DNA of 58,146 nucleotides from assembly GCA_902810695.1 (NCBI GenBank), contig CADDYV010000017.1, positions 1 through 58,146 of the forward strand, in the 5' to 3' direction. The notes beneath the pieces are model-generated. The model did not search any database. It saw nothing but the letters and a program-made list of their open reading frames with translations, and had not been told where the DNA came from. How positions within the stretch are numbered: the stretch's first letter is position 1; each line of letters opens with the position of its first letter. A program made the translations under genes and the position numbers. The stretch comes from Actinomycetota bacterium. Lineage in GTDB: Bacteria > Actinomycetota > Rubrobacteria > Rubrobacterales > Rubrobacteraceae. Positions 1-7,051 of this stretch are shown here, piece after piece.

Positions 1-795
1 CTTGATCTCCCCGGCCAGCGTCTCCCCGATGCCGCCGAGCCTCACGTGGCCGAACTCGTCACGCTCGGCGTTCTGGGTGATGTAGTCCTCGGAGAGTACA
101 ACGCCTTCGCTCACGGCGACGATACCCCACTTCTCGCCGCGCTCGGCGCGCTTCTTGAACAGGTCGGCTATCGCGTCGAGGTCCGGCTCGACCTCGGGGA
201 TGAGGGTAATGTTCGCGGCGGAGGCGAGCCCGGCGCCGTAGGTGATCCAACCCGCATGACGCCCCATCACCTCTACTACGATCACGCGCTCGTGGCTTTT
301 CGCTGTGGTCCTGATGCGGTCTATGGCCTCGGTCGCGATGGAGACGGCGGTGTCGTAGCCGAAGGTCGTGTCGGTAGCCGAGAGGTCGTTGTCTATGGTT
401 TTGGGACAGCCGACGACCTGCACCCCGAAGTCGTCGTGGAGTCTCTTGGCGACGCCCAGAGTATCGTCGCCGCCGATGGCGACGAGGGCGTCCACGCCGA
501 ACTCCTGCATGTTGCTGACGACTTTCTCGGCGTCGCCCTCGTTCTTGTAGGGGTTGGTGCGGGAGGAGCCGAGGATCGTGCCGCCTTCCTGCAGGATGTA
601 ACGGACGCCGTCTACGGTCAGGTTCTGGACGGAGTCGGACTCCGGAGCCAGAAGGCCCTTCCAACCGCGCTTGATCCCGACGACCTCGTAGCCGTAGTCG
701 TTTATGCACTTGGTTGTGACGGCCCGGATCACGCCGTTGAGTCCAGGCGCGTCTCCACCGCCGGTGAGCATGCCTACTTTGCGAACCTCTGCCAT
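1..795 (-). CDS. pfkA: 6-phosphofructokinase, PPi-type signature (3' end cut by window edge)
   Basis: Phosphorylates fructose 6-phosphate in glycolysis, in the cytoplasm. The first 265 residues are present and the C-terminus lies outside the window. The N-terminal loop GGGDAPGLN is at residues 12-20, the GGDDT motif at 108-112 and PKTIDND at 131-137. The phosphoryl-donor pocket has Asp (D111) and Lys (K132) at the two positions that are Gly in E. coli ATP-PFK. In this family Asp plus Lys is the signature of pyrophosphate-dependent enzymes, whereas Gly plus Lys occurs in actinomycete ATP enzymes. The start is the ATG at 795, preceded by a GGAGAGAAG Shine-Dalgarno stretch. It is transcribed away from the phosphatase gene at 932. 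The family is certain; PPi dependence is inferred from the two residues. Confidence 0.93.
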   Translation of the reverse strand, partial: MAEVRKVGMLTGGGDAPGLNGVIRAVTTKCINDYGYEVVGIKRGWKGLLAPESDSVQNLTVDGVRYILQEGGTILGSSRTNPYKNEGDAEKVVSNMQEFGVDALVAIGGDDTLGVAKRLHDDFGVQVVGCPKTIDNDLSATDTTFGYDTAVSIATEAIDRIRTTAKSHERVIVVEVMGRHAGWITYGAGLASAANITLIPEVEPDLDAIADLFKKRAERGEKWGIVAVSEGVVLSEDYITQNAERDEFGHVRLGGIGETLAGEIK

Positions 796-931
796 CTTCT
801 CTCCTCCAGATTTTGCTCGTACGTTCCCTAACAGATTAGTCTAGCAAATCGAGCCTCACATCCCGCGGCTTGAACGCGGGTGGTTTTCGCGCCAAAATCC
901 GGTGTTCCGGGAATCTACCGTGGAGGTTTGT

Positions 932-1417
932 TTGATAAGCGTTCTTTTCGTATGCTCGGGAAATATCTGCCGCTCACCGATAGCCCAGGGCGTATTCGAG
1001 GAGATGGTCAGGCGCGAGGGCCTCGAAAATGAGATCCTGGCCGATTCCGCCGGAACCCATGCCTTCTACCACGAGGAGGATCCGCCGGATGTGCGGGCGC
1101 AGAGCGCCGCTTCCGCGCGTGGGCTGGACATAAGCTCCCAGCGGGCCCGGATCTTTACGCCGGAGGACTGCGAGAGGTTCGACTACGTGCTGACGATGGA
1201 CGAGATGAACTACCGGCTCGTCTCCGAGATGCGCGGGGATTCACGGGCAGAGGTGCGGCCCCTCCTCGATTACGCCCCGGATGTCCCGGACTCCGAGATA
1301 CCGGACCCTTACTACGGCGGCGCCAGCGGCTTCGAGCGCGCGCTCGATCTCGCCGAAGAAGCATCCCGCGGTTTGCTGCGGGATATTCGCGAACGACACC
1401 TCTCCCGCCGTGTCTGA
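932..1417 (+). CDS. Low-molecular-weight protein-tyrosine-phosphatase family protein
   Basis: A 161-residue cytoplasmic phosphatase of the LMW-PTP family. The P-loop C8-x5-R14 (CSGNICRS) lies close to the N-terminus and the general-acid DPYYG motif is at 125-129, so the catalytic set is complete. The TTG at 932 is chosen because GGAGG sits five bases upstream; a GTG at 902 would add ten residues without a comparable site. The 3' end overlaps the fructosamine kinase start by 8 bases, so the two are probably translationally coupled. LMW-PTP homologues paired with fructosamine kinase homologues are known, and some act as ribulosamine-5-phosphatases, so the substrate may be a glycated protein and not phosphotyrosine. 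That role is inferred from context. Confidence 0.93.
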   Translation: MISVLFVCSGNICRSPIAQGVFEEMVRREGLENEILADSAGTHAFYHEEDPPDVRAQSAASARGLDISSQRARIFTPEDCERFDYVLTMDEMNYRLVSEMRGDSRAEVRPLLDYAPDVPDSEIPDPYYGGASGFERALDLAEEASRGLLRDIRERHLSRRV

Positions 1418-2267
1418 GAAGCTGATCGCAGAGGGGATCGAGGCTTCCCTGGGCGAGCGACTGCTTTCCGCGAGGCCGATGGGCGGAGGATGCATCGGCG
1501 AGGTGTACCGGGCACAGCTCGAAGACGGCTCGCAGGTGGTGGCCAAAGTAGACCGCGAGGGCGAATCCCACCTGGAGCGCGAAGGGTATATGCTCCGCTA
1601 CCTGCGGGAGAAGAGCGATCTCCCGGTTCCGGAAGTGTACCATTGTTCTGATACATTATTGTTAATGCAGTTCATCGAGGGTAGCAGCAGTTTCTCCGGA
1701 GAAGCCGAGCGCCACGCTGCGGAGCTTCTGGCTGGTCTGCATGGGATCTCGGCTGAGGCTTACGGCCACGAGCGGGACACCCTGATCGGGAACCTGGAGC
1801 AGCCCAATCCGTGGAAGGAGAGCTGGGTCGAGTTCTTCGGGGAGCAGCGTTTAATCTACCTAGCGGATGTCGCATACGAGGCGGGCCGGCTGCCGCTGGA
1901 GACTAGAAGAAACGTAGACCGGCTCGTCGAAAGGCTTGAAGAGCTTATCGAGGAGCCTGAGCGTCCTTCATTGATCCACGGGGATGTGTGGAGCGCCAAC
2001 GTGCTGGCTAAAGAAGGCAGGATCACGGGCTTCCTCGACCCCGCGATCTATCACGCCGACCCGGAGGTAGAGCTGGCCTTCATCTCGCTCTTCGGGACCT
2101 TCGGCGAGGATTTCTTTGCGCGCTATAAGGAGATCCAGGGTATCAGGGATGGTTTCTTCGAGGTGAGAAAGGACCTCTACAACCTCTACCCCCTCCTGGT
2201 GCACGTCTACTTCTTCGGCGGTGGCTACCTGGCTTCGGTAGAGGGCATGCTGCGGCGATTCGTGTAA
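1410..2267 (+). CDS. Fructosamine/ribulosamine 3-kinase family protein
   Basis: A 285-residue kinase of the fructosamine-3-kinase fold (aminoglycoside-phosphotransferase-like). It phosphorylates the sugar of glycated lysines so that the adduct falls off, a protein-repair reaction. Visible motifs are an N-terminal nucleotide loop (GGGCIGEVYRA, 25-35), a probable ATP-binding lysine in VVAKVD (near 46), the catalytic loop HGDVWSANVL (190-199, catalytic D192) and a metal-binding DPAIYHADPE (210-219). The GTG start at 1410 lies inside the end of the phosphatase gene, as expected for a coupled pair. Bacterial members usually prefer ribulosamines or erythrulosamines over fructosamines. The convergent lipoprotein gene ends 9 bases downstream. 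Confidence 0.9.
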   Translation: MSEKLIAEGIEASLGERLLSARPMGGGCIGEVYRAQLEDGSQVVAKVDREGESHLEREGYMLRYLREKSDLPVPEVYHCSDTLLLMQFIEGSSSFSGEAERHAAELLAGLHGISAEAYGHERDTLIGNLEQPNPWKESWVEFFGEQRLIYLADVAYEAGRLPLETRRNVDRLVERLEELIEEPERPSLIHGDVWSANVLAKEGRITGFLDPAIYHADPEVELAFISLFGTFGEDFFARYKEIQGIRDGFFEVRKDLYNLYPLLVHVYFFGGGYLASVEGMLRRFV

Positions 2268-2276
2268 AACCCAGTA

Positions 2277-3452
2277 TCAGCGGTAGACGCCGTTGTGCCC
2301 GATGCAGTAGCGGCCCGCGTTGGGGAAGTAGGCGAGTCCGTGGGGGCTGTTTCCGACGGGGATGCGGTGCAGCAGCTTGCCGGTGCGTGTGCTCACCACC
2401 GAGACCGTCCGGTTGAAGCGGTCTGAGTACCAGAGCTGTCTGCCGTCGGGTGAGATCTGCATCATGTCCGGGCTTCCGCCTTCATGCCACTTGGCTATGA
2501 CCTTTCGCTTGGCGAAGCTTATGACCGAAATAGAGCCCTCGTAGCGGTTGCTCACGTACAGGAGCTTGCCGTTCTTGGAGACCTCAAGGCCGTGCGCGCC
2601 CTTGCCCGTGTGGATGAACTGGACCTGCTTCATGGTTCTGGGGTTTATTACCGAGACGCCGTTCTTGTTGGAGCCCTGGTTGGCTACGTAGAAGTATCTG
2701 CCATCTGGCGAGACCTTGATGTCTATGGGTTGCCCACCGACATTTACCGAGCCCTCGACCTTCATTTTGTTAGCGTTGATCTTGGTGATAACCCCGTTGC
2801 CTTCGGAGCTGATCAGGAAGTAGCTCCCATCCGGGGAGAAGTCGGCGTGGTCAATGCCCATCGGCAGCCCCTTTATTACCCCGATCCGCTTCCAGGTCTT
2901 AGGGTTGTAGAACTCCAGTTTGCCGTAGAGCTCGGTAACGACTATGGCCTTCTTGCCGTTGGGGGTGAAGTAGAGGTTGTAGGGGTAGGGGACCGGGATC
3001 TGCTTCCCCGTGAGCCTGCCCGTCTTCGGATTTATGACCTGCAGCGCATTGGACTCATCGGCCTCGACGTAGAGCTTCTTCATATCCCAGGAAGGCGTAA
3101 CGTGATACGGAAGCTGCCCCACGGCGTAGCTGTCCACCACCTTGTAGGTGTGGGGGTTGATCACATCCACCGTGTTGTCCTGGACGTTGGGGACGTAGAC
3201 CCGCTCGGGTATGTTCCTGAGCGACGGTTTGATGCCGCTCTTCGCCAACGCCGCGTATACGTTGACCTTTTTGTGGGTCTTGTTCTTGCTGGCGTGTGTC
3301 TGTGCCGCTTTTCGCGCGGCGACGGTGCCTTGCCCGCTGGCAGAGCTTCCTTTGCTGGAGCCCGATCCGGTCTCACCGTTGCAGGATGATGCAAACAATG
3401 CTAGAGCTATTACAAAACACAGGGCCAGAAGCCCGATCTTCTTATCCTTCAT
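2277..3452 (-). CDS. YVTN-type beta-propeller lipoprotein
   Basis: A 391-residue exported lipoprotein. Residues 1-24 form a lipoprotein signal ending in the lipobox ASSC (C24), followed by a Gly/Ser-rich linker to about residue 45. The rest consists of repeated blades of about 40 residues with the pattern 'VINPxTxKV' and 'SPDGxYFYVANQG', typical of the YVTN/NHL-like surface propellers related to cytochrome cd1 and SMP-30 folds. Blade motifs recur near residues 88-110, 130-150, 250-275, 290-310 and 330-375. No catalytic residues are recognisable. Such proteins often act in binding or in a periplasmic redox chain, but no specific role can be assigned. It is monocistronic and converges on the fructosamine kinase gene. 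Confidence 0.85.
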   Translation of the reverse strand: MKDKKIGLLALCFVIALALFASSCNGETGSGSSKGSSASGQGTVAARKAAQTHASKNKTHKKVNVYAALAKSGIKPSLRNIPERVYVPNVQDNTVDVINPHTYKVVDSYAVGQLPYHVTPSWDMKKLYVEADESNALQVINPKTGRLTGKQIPVPYPYNLYFTPNGKKAIVVTELYGKLEFYNPKTWKRIGVIKGLPMGIDHADFSPDGSYFLISSEGNGVITKINANKMKVEGSVNVGGQPIDIKVSPDGRYFYVANQGSNKNGVSVINPRTMKQVQFIHTGKGAHGLEVSKNGKLLYVSNRYEGSISVISFAKRKVIAKWHEGGSPDMMQISPDGRQLWYSDRFNRTVSVVSTRTGKLLHRIPVGNSPHGLAYFPNAGRYCIGHNGVYR

Positions 3453-3591
3453 TTCCCATCCGCCTAGTAAGACATCTCTGTTATTTTGCTACGTGGTTTG
3501 GAAGAACGCAAACCTGCAAAAGGCTTTTCCTAATCCGCGACTGGATAGTAAGAGATCGGTCACGGCAGTCGAGAACCTTCATCATTTCACA

Positions 3592-4080
3592 TTACCGAAT
3601 CTTCTGGAGCGAGCGTGAGGCGATCAGGAAGGCGACGCCGTCTTCGAGAAGTCCGAGAAGCGGGTCGGGAGCACCGGTGCTCTCGGCCGCCTTTCGACGC
3701 AGGTGGTAGAAGGCATAGGCCGAGAGGAGCGCGGCGGAACCACCGAGCGTGGCTCCGACGGTTTTCCTGCGATCTGATGAGGCGAATAGCGCCGCGCCGA
3801 CCAGGGCCCCCGAGGCAACGCGCCCGAGGATAGCCTGGGGCGAGAGACGGCTTATTATAATCGGCGTCTTGTCTGCGAGCAGCTCTCCGAGGGAGAACAT
3901 ATACAAAGCGGAGGAGACCGGGCGGGAGCCGAGCGGGGCGAACAGAGTGCTCTCAAAACCGGGGATGCGGTTCCGCCTCGCTGCCCAGCCGAGGGCCGCC
4001 GGCGCGAGCATCGTCCGCATTCCTGCAACCGCGCCGAGCCCCAGAGCACTCCCGAAAGGCTCCTTCGATAAACGTCCCAT
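3592..4080 (-). CDS. DUF4126-like small membrane protein
   Basis: A 162-residue hydrophobic protein. The N-terminal stretch GLGAVAGMRTM (about 15-25) and the glycine/alanine-rich helices near residues 20-35, 85-105 and 112-130 resemble the DUF4126 family of small integral membrane proteins. It is followed by a basic segment (HLRRKAA) and a final hydrophobic helix. The function of the family is unknown. The ATG at 4080 is the only convincing start; a modest purine-rich stretch (GGAGGCAGG) lies upstream. It lies between the IDH-like gene (53 bases upstream, same strand) and the YVTN lipoprotein gene, and may be cotranscribed with the former. Confidence 0.7.
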   Translation of the reverse strand: MGRLSKEPFGSALGLGAVAGMRTMLAPAALGWAARRNRIPGFESTLFAPLGSRPVSSALYMFSLGELLADKTPIIISRLSPQAILGRVASGALVGAALFASSDRRKTVGATLGGSAALLSAYAFYHLRRKAAESTGAPDPLLGLLEDGVAFLIASRSLQKIR

Positions 4081-4133
4081 CTGTTCGCCTGCCTCCTTGC
4101 TCGATTACAGGCCCGTCTGCCAGTGGTGACCTG

Positions 4134-5210
4134 CTACGCCAGCGCGCTCCACACTTCGAGCTTGTTCTTGATGTGCCGGATCACCTCGTCGGTGAATTCT
4201 TTGGTTCCGGTGGAGCCTGCGAGGTCCGCCGTCCTCGTGCCATCGAGGATGGTCTCGAAGGTTGCTTCGTAGATGGCGCGCGAGACGCGTCTCGCGCGCT
4301 CGTCTTTGACGAAAGTCAGGAGGCCGGCTCCGGCCAGGATCATAGCCATCGGGTTGGCGACGTTTTTGCCTTCGAGCGAGGGAGCAGTGCCGTGCGGGGC
4401 TTCAGACATGACGGTCTGGGGGTTCTCGCCCTCGTCCAGCGAGATCAAAAGCGACTCGGCCCCCGCTATGGAGCCGAACATCTGCAGCACGAGGTCCGAG
4501 AGGCAGTCGCCGTCGCGGTTCAGGGCCGGAATGACCATGGGCTCGCCGTAGCTGGAGAGGAGCAGGGCGTAGGTCGCGTCTATTAGCTGCGGTTCGTAGC
4601 GGACGTCGCGGTTGTTCTCGGCGGCCCGGTCCATCTCCTCCTTGAACATCCCCTCGTAGACCGGCGAGACGGTCCACTTCGGCCCGCCGAATACCTTGGC
4701 GTGCATCTTTCGTGCCTGGATGAAGGCGAACTCCGCGACACCACGGCACACCTTGCGGCTTATCCGCTCGGTGCGGTAGGCGATCTCATCCAGACCTTCG
4801 CCCTCGCGACGCTCCTCGGCCCCGTAGGCGTCATCCACGGCCATCCGCACCACCGAGATGGGCGCGTGGACGCCGCTCATCGGGTTCACGCCGGGGATGC
4901 GTCTGCCGGTGCGCACGATCACGGTCCCCCCTATGTCTTTGCGCAGGATCGCGTTCGGAGATCCCACATCGTCTCTGCCTTCAGGTGTGATCGTCGCGGC
5001 CTTGATGCCGAGCCCCGAAGCTTTCATCGCTTCGGCAGCCTCGTGGACGACCTTGTTGTTCGTCGCCCGACGGTTCTCCAGCGAGAGATCGAAACGCTTG
5101 AACTCTAGCTCCAGGCGCGTTACCGACGGGTCGAGAACCCGCAACGCCTCCTCCAGAAGCTCCTGGCCTGTCTGATCCCCCTCCATGACTACTATCGTCC
5201 TGCTCTCCAT
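4134..5210 (-). CDS. Isocitrate/isopropylmalate dehydrogenase family protein
   Basis: A 358-residue beta-decarboxylating dehydrogenase of the IDH/IPMDH family, which oxidises 2-hydroxyacids with NAD(P) and Mg2+. Support comes from the GDQTG N-terminal motif, the substrate loop S-x-N-x3-R (GSPNAILRK), the metal-binding block RDGDCLSD, and the cofactor block PHGTAPSLEGKNVANP. The loop after the substrate motif (DIGGTVIVRTGRRIPGV) does not match ordinary isocitrate or isopropylmalate enzymes, so the substrate is uncertain. The ATG at 5210 has AGGTGAG five bases upstream and is preferred over an in-frame GTG at 5219. If it is an isocitrate dehydrogenase, it would compete with AceA encoded 4 kb away. 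Confidence 0.85.
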   Translation of the reverse strand: MESRTIVVMEGDQTGQELLEEALRVLDPSVTRLELEFKRFDLSLENRRATNNKVVHEAAEAMKASGLGIKAATITPEGRDDVGSPNAILRKDIGGTVIVRTGRRIPGVNPMSGVHAPISVVRMAVDDAYGAEERREGEGLDEIAYRTERISRKVCRGVAEFAFIQARKMHAKVFGGPKWTVSPVYEGMFKEEMDRAAENNRDVRYEPQLIDATYALLLSSYGEPMVIPALNRDGDCLSDLVLQMFGSIAGAESLLISLDEGENPQTVMSEAPHGTAPSLEGKNVANPMAMILAGAGLLTFVKDERARRVSRAIYEATFETILDGTRTADLAGSTGTKEFTDEVIRHIKNKLEVWSALA

Positions 5211-5293
5211 CGCGCTCACCTCGAAACCGTTTGGTAGCTTTCAGCTTCACGTTTGTGCAGCCATCCGATGAGTATAAGGCTTGAGAGTGGATG

Positions 5294-5692
5294 CTACCGC
5301 TCGTCTCGTGGCGTGATCCCAACCGTAATGTACCTGTTTCCCCGCAGCTCGAAAAACTTGTCTGCGAGCCGCTTGTACAGCCCGTACTTCCGATTCAGAA
5401 GCTCATTTACCCGCCGCGCCTGCTCCCCTTCCACGAAGCGCGCCTCACCTTCTACCCAGCGCCCGGTCGGCTCTCCTCTTCTCGCGCACGGAGCGACCCT
5501 GACCCGCTTCTCCCTGCGCAGCCGCCTGACCTTCCCGGTGCTCGACGGGGTCCTGAAGAATAGCATCCCGCCATCTATCGCGAACCAGACCGGCGTCCTG
5601 ACACCCTCGCCGCTCTCGCGGTACGTCTCCAGGTTGATGAACCTCTGACCCTCGAACTGCGACAAACCGTCTTGCGAAACCGGCCTTCCCAT
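5294..5692 (-). CDS. Pyridoxamine-5'-phosphate-oxidase-like split-barrel flavoprotein
   Basis: A 132-residue protein of the FMN/F420-binding split-barrel (PPOX) class. The order is typical: an N-terminal helix (FEGQRFINLETYR), the strands VRTPVWFAIDGGMLFFRTPSSTG (about 30-52), a basic cofactor phosphate-binding turn (KVRRLRREKRVRVAP, 53-67), then an interface strand and a C-terminal helix. Actinobacterial relatives use F420 or FMN for small reductions; the substrate cannot be read from the sequence. Its ATG overlaps the stop of the upstream LysR gene by one base (TGATG), so the two genes are translationally coupled and the regulator probably shares the operon with its target. Confidence 0.8.
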   Translation of the reverse strand: MGRPVSQDGLSQFEGQRFINLETYRESGEGVRTPVWFAIDGGMLFFRTPSSTGKVRRLRREKRVRVAPCARRGEPTGRWVEGEARFVEGEQARRVNELLNRKYGLYKRLADKFFELRGNRYITVGITPRDER

Positions 5693-6651
5693 CAGGTGAA
5701 CAGGTCTATTAGCTGGAGGTTCTCGAACTCCGCAGCCAGGGCGGGGGAGAGTTGGGCACGGTCTCTCGTCTCCCCTAGCTGGCCCGCGATCTCCAGAAAA
5801 GCATCCACCGCCCCCGTCGGCGGGACGTCCCTGCGCCTGAGCGCCACGATGGGCCTGCTGACCCTGGGGTTGTCCTCGATCTCTATCATGCACAATCTCC
5901 CGGCCTCCACCGCCCGGATTACCGCCGTTCGGGGCAAGAACGCCACCCCGAGCCGGTGCTCCACCATCCTCTTGGCGGCCTCGATGTTGTCCAGCTCTAT
6001 CGTCCTCAACTCCCGGATACCCGCTCCCCTGAGCAGCGAATGCGTGAGCTCGTAGTAGCTCGACGCGCGGTCGAAGAGGATGATCTGCTCCCGCCCGACC
6101 TCCGAAAGCTCCGTCGAGCCTTTCTCGGTGAAGCGGTGCTGCGGATAGACCACCAGGACGATCTCATCCTCATACAGCGTTATGCTCTCGATTTCGGGGT
6201 GGCTTATCTCCCGCGCCAGCCCGAGTTGGACCTCTTCCTTGAGCACCATCCCCAGAATATCCTCCGAGTGCCCCGTCCTTATCGAGACGGAGACCTTCGG
6301 GTGCGCCCCGCAGAAACGCTCCAGAATGGTCGGCAGCGCGTACGTGCTCACCCCCGGCGAAGCCCCCAGCGCCAGCCTGCCCCCCGTAACCCCGCGCATC
6401 TCTTTGAGCCTCTCCTTGCCCTCCGCCACACTCTCCACCGCTCGCTCGGCGTGCGGCAAAAACTCCCGACCCGCCTCCGTCAAACGCATCCCGCGGCTCG
6501 TCCGCACGAATAACTGATCCCCCAACTCCTCTTCGAGGGCTTTGATCCTCGCCGTCAGCGCCGGTTGCGTCAGGTACATCTCCTCCGCCGCCCGACTCAC
6601 GTTCCCCAGCCGGGCTACAGCCAGAAAACACTCCACCTGCTTGAGAAGCAA
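5692..6651 (-). CDS. LysR-family transcriptional regulator
   Basis: A regulator of about 319 residues. The winged helix-turn-helix occupies roughly the first 60 residues (GNVSRAAEEMYLTQPALTARI is the recognition region), followed by the linker helix and a periplasmic-binding-protein-like effector domain (about 90-300). The TTG at 6651 is chosen because GGAGG lies five bases upstream; TTG 6663 would overlap that site. It is transcribed divergently from the small gene at 6770 and coupled to the split-barrel flavoprotein downstream. The AT-rich 118-base gap upstream is the expected place for its binding sites. The inducer is unknown. Confidence 0.92.
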   Translation of the reverse strand: MLLKQVECFLAVARLGNVSRAAEEMYLTQPALTARIKALEEELGDQLFVRTSRGMRLTEAGREFLPHAERAVESVAEGKERLKEMRGVTGGRLALGASPGVSTYALPTILERFCGAHPKVSVSIRTGHSEDILGMVLKEEVQLGLAREISHPEIESITLYEDEIVLVVYPQHRFTEKGSTELSEVGREQIILFDRASSYYELTHSLLRGAGIRELRTIELDNIEAAKRMVEHRLGVAFLPRTAVIRAVEAGRLCMIEIEDNPRVSRPIVALRRRDVPPTGAVDAFLEIAGQLGETRDRAQLSPALAAEFENLQLIDLFT

Positions 6652-6769
6652 CACCGCCTCCAATTATCTAGGTATAAATTTTGCTTATGAGAATAATATA
6701 AACAAACAATTGGATCAATATCGCGGGGGTTGGTAGTCTGACGGCAAGCGAATGAAAAGGAGGTAACCC

Positions 6770-6970
6770 ATGATTCCGGTCCAGTACAGAGACGCGGAGT
6801 CCGAGGAGCTTTTGGAGCACGGTTACGAGGCGGCTGCGCCGGAGATCGGCAGCCGGGTCGGAATCGGCTTCAAGGAGTACGAGGTGCTCTACCGGTGGCG
6901 GTGCGTGCCGACCTCCTGCATTGTCTACGTGCGCCGGGCTGATAGTCTGGAGAAGAGTCGGGCGGTTTAA
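6770..6970 (+). CDS. Small uncharacterised protein (66 aa)
   Basis: I do not recognise this protein. It is acidic in the N-terminal half (ESEELLEHGYEAAAPEIG) and ends in short beta-like strands with two cysteines (WRCVPTSCIVYVRR), suggesting a compact mostly-beta fold. It is very likely a real gene: an almost perfect Shine-Dalgarno (AAAGGAGGTAA) stands a few bases before the ATG, and the gap to the following aceB gene is short. It is transcribed divergently from the LysR gene and could be that regulator's target or part of an aceB transcript. No membrane segment or signal peptide is visible. Confidence 0.65.
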   Translation: MIPVQYRDAESEELLEHGYEAAAPEIGSRVGIGFKEYEVLYRWRCVPTSCIVYVRRADSLEKSRAV

Positions 6971-7051
6971 GGGAACTCATGCCGGGGATTGCTTTCTTCG
7001 AGCGTGCGGGCCTGCGGCTTGCTAAAGTTTCTTTTGCTCCAGGAGCGGCTG

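Noticed and set aside
46-831. 261-codon plus-strand ORF at the left edge
   Set aside because: It is antisense to the phosphofructokinase gene, whose translation has clear GGGDAPGLN and PKTIDND motifs.
862-890. Small hairpin CCCGCG-N7-CGCGGG followed by a T-rich stretch
   Set aside because: It lies between divergent pfkA and the phosphatase gene, where no terminator is needed. The stem is only 6 bp.
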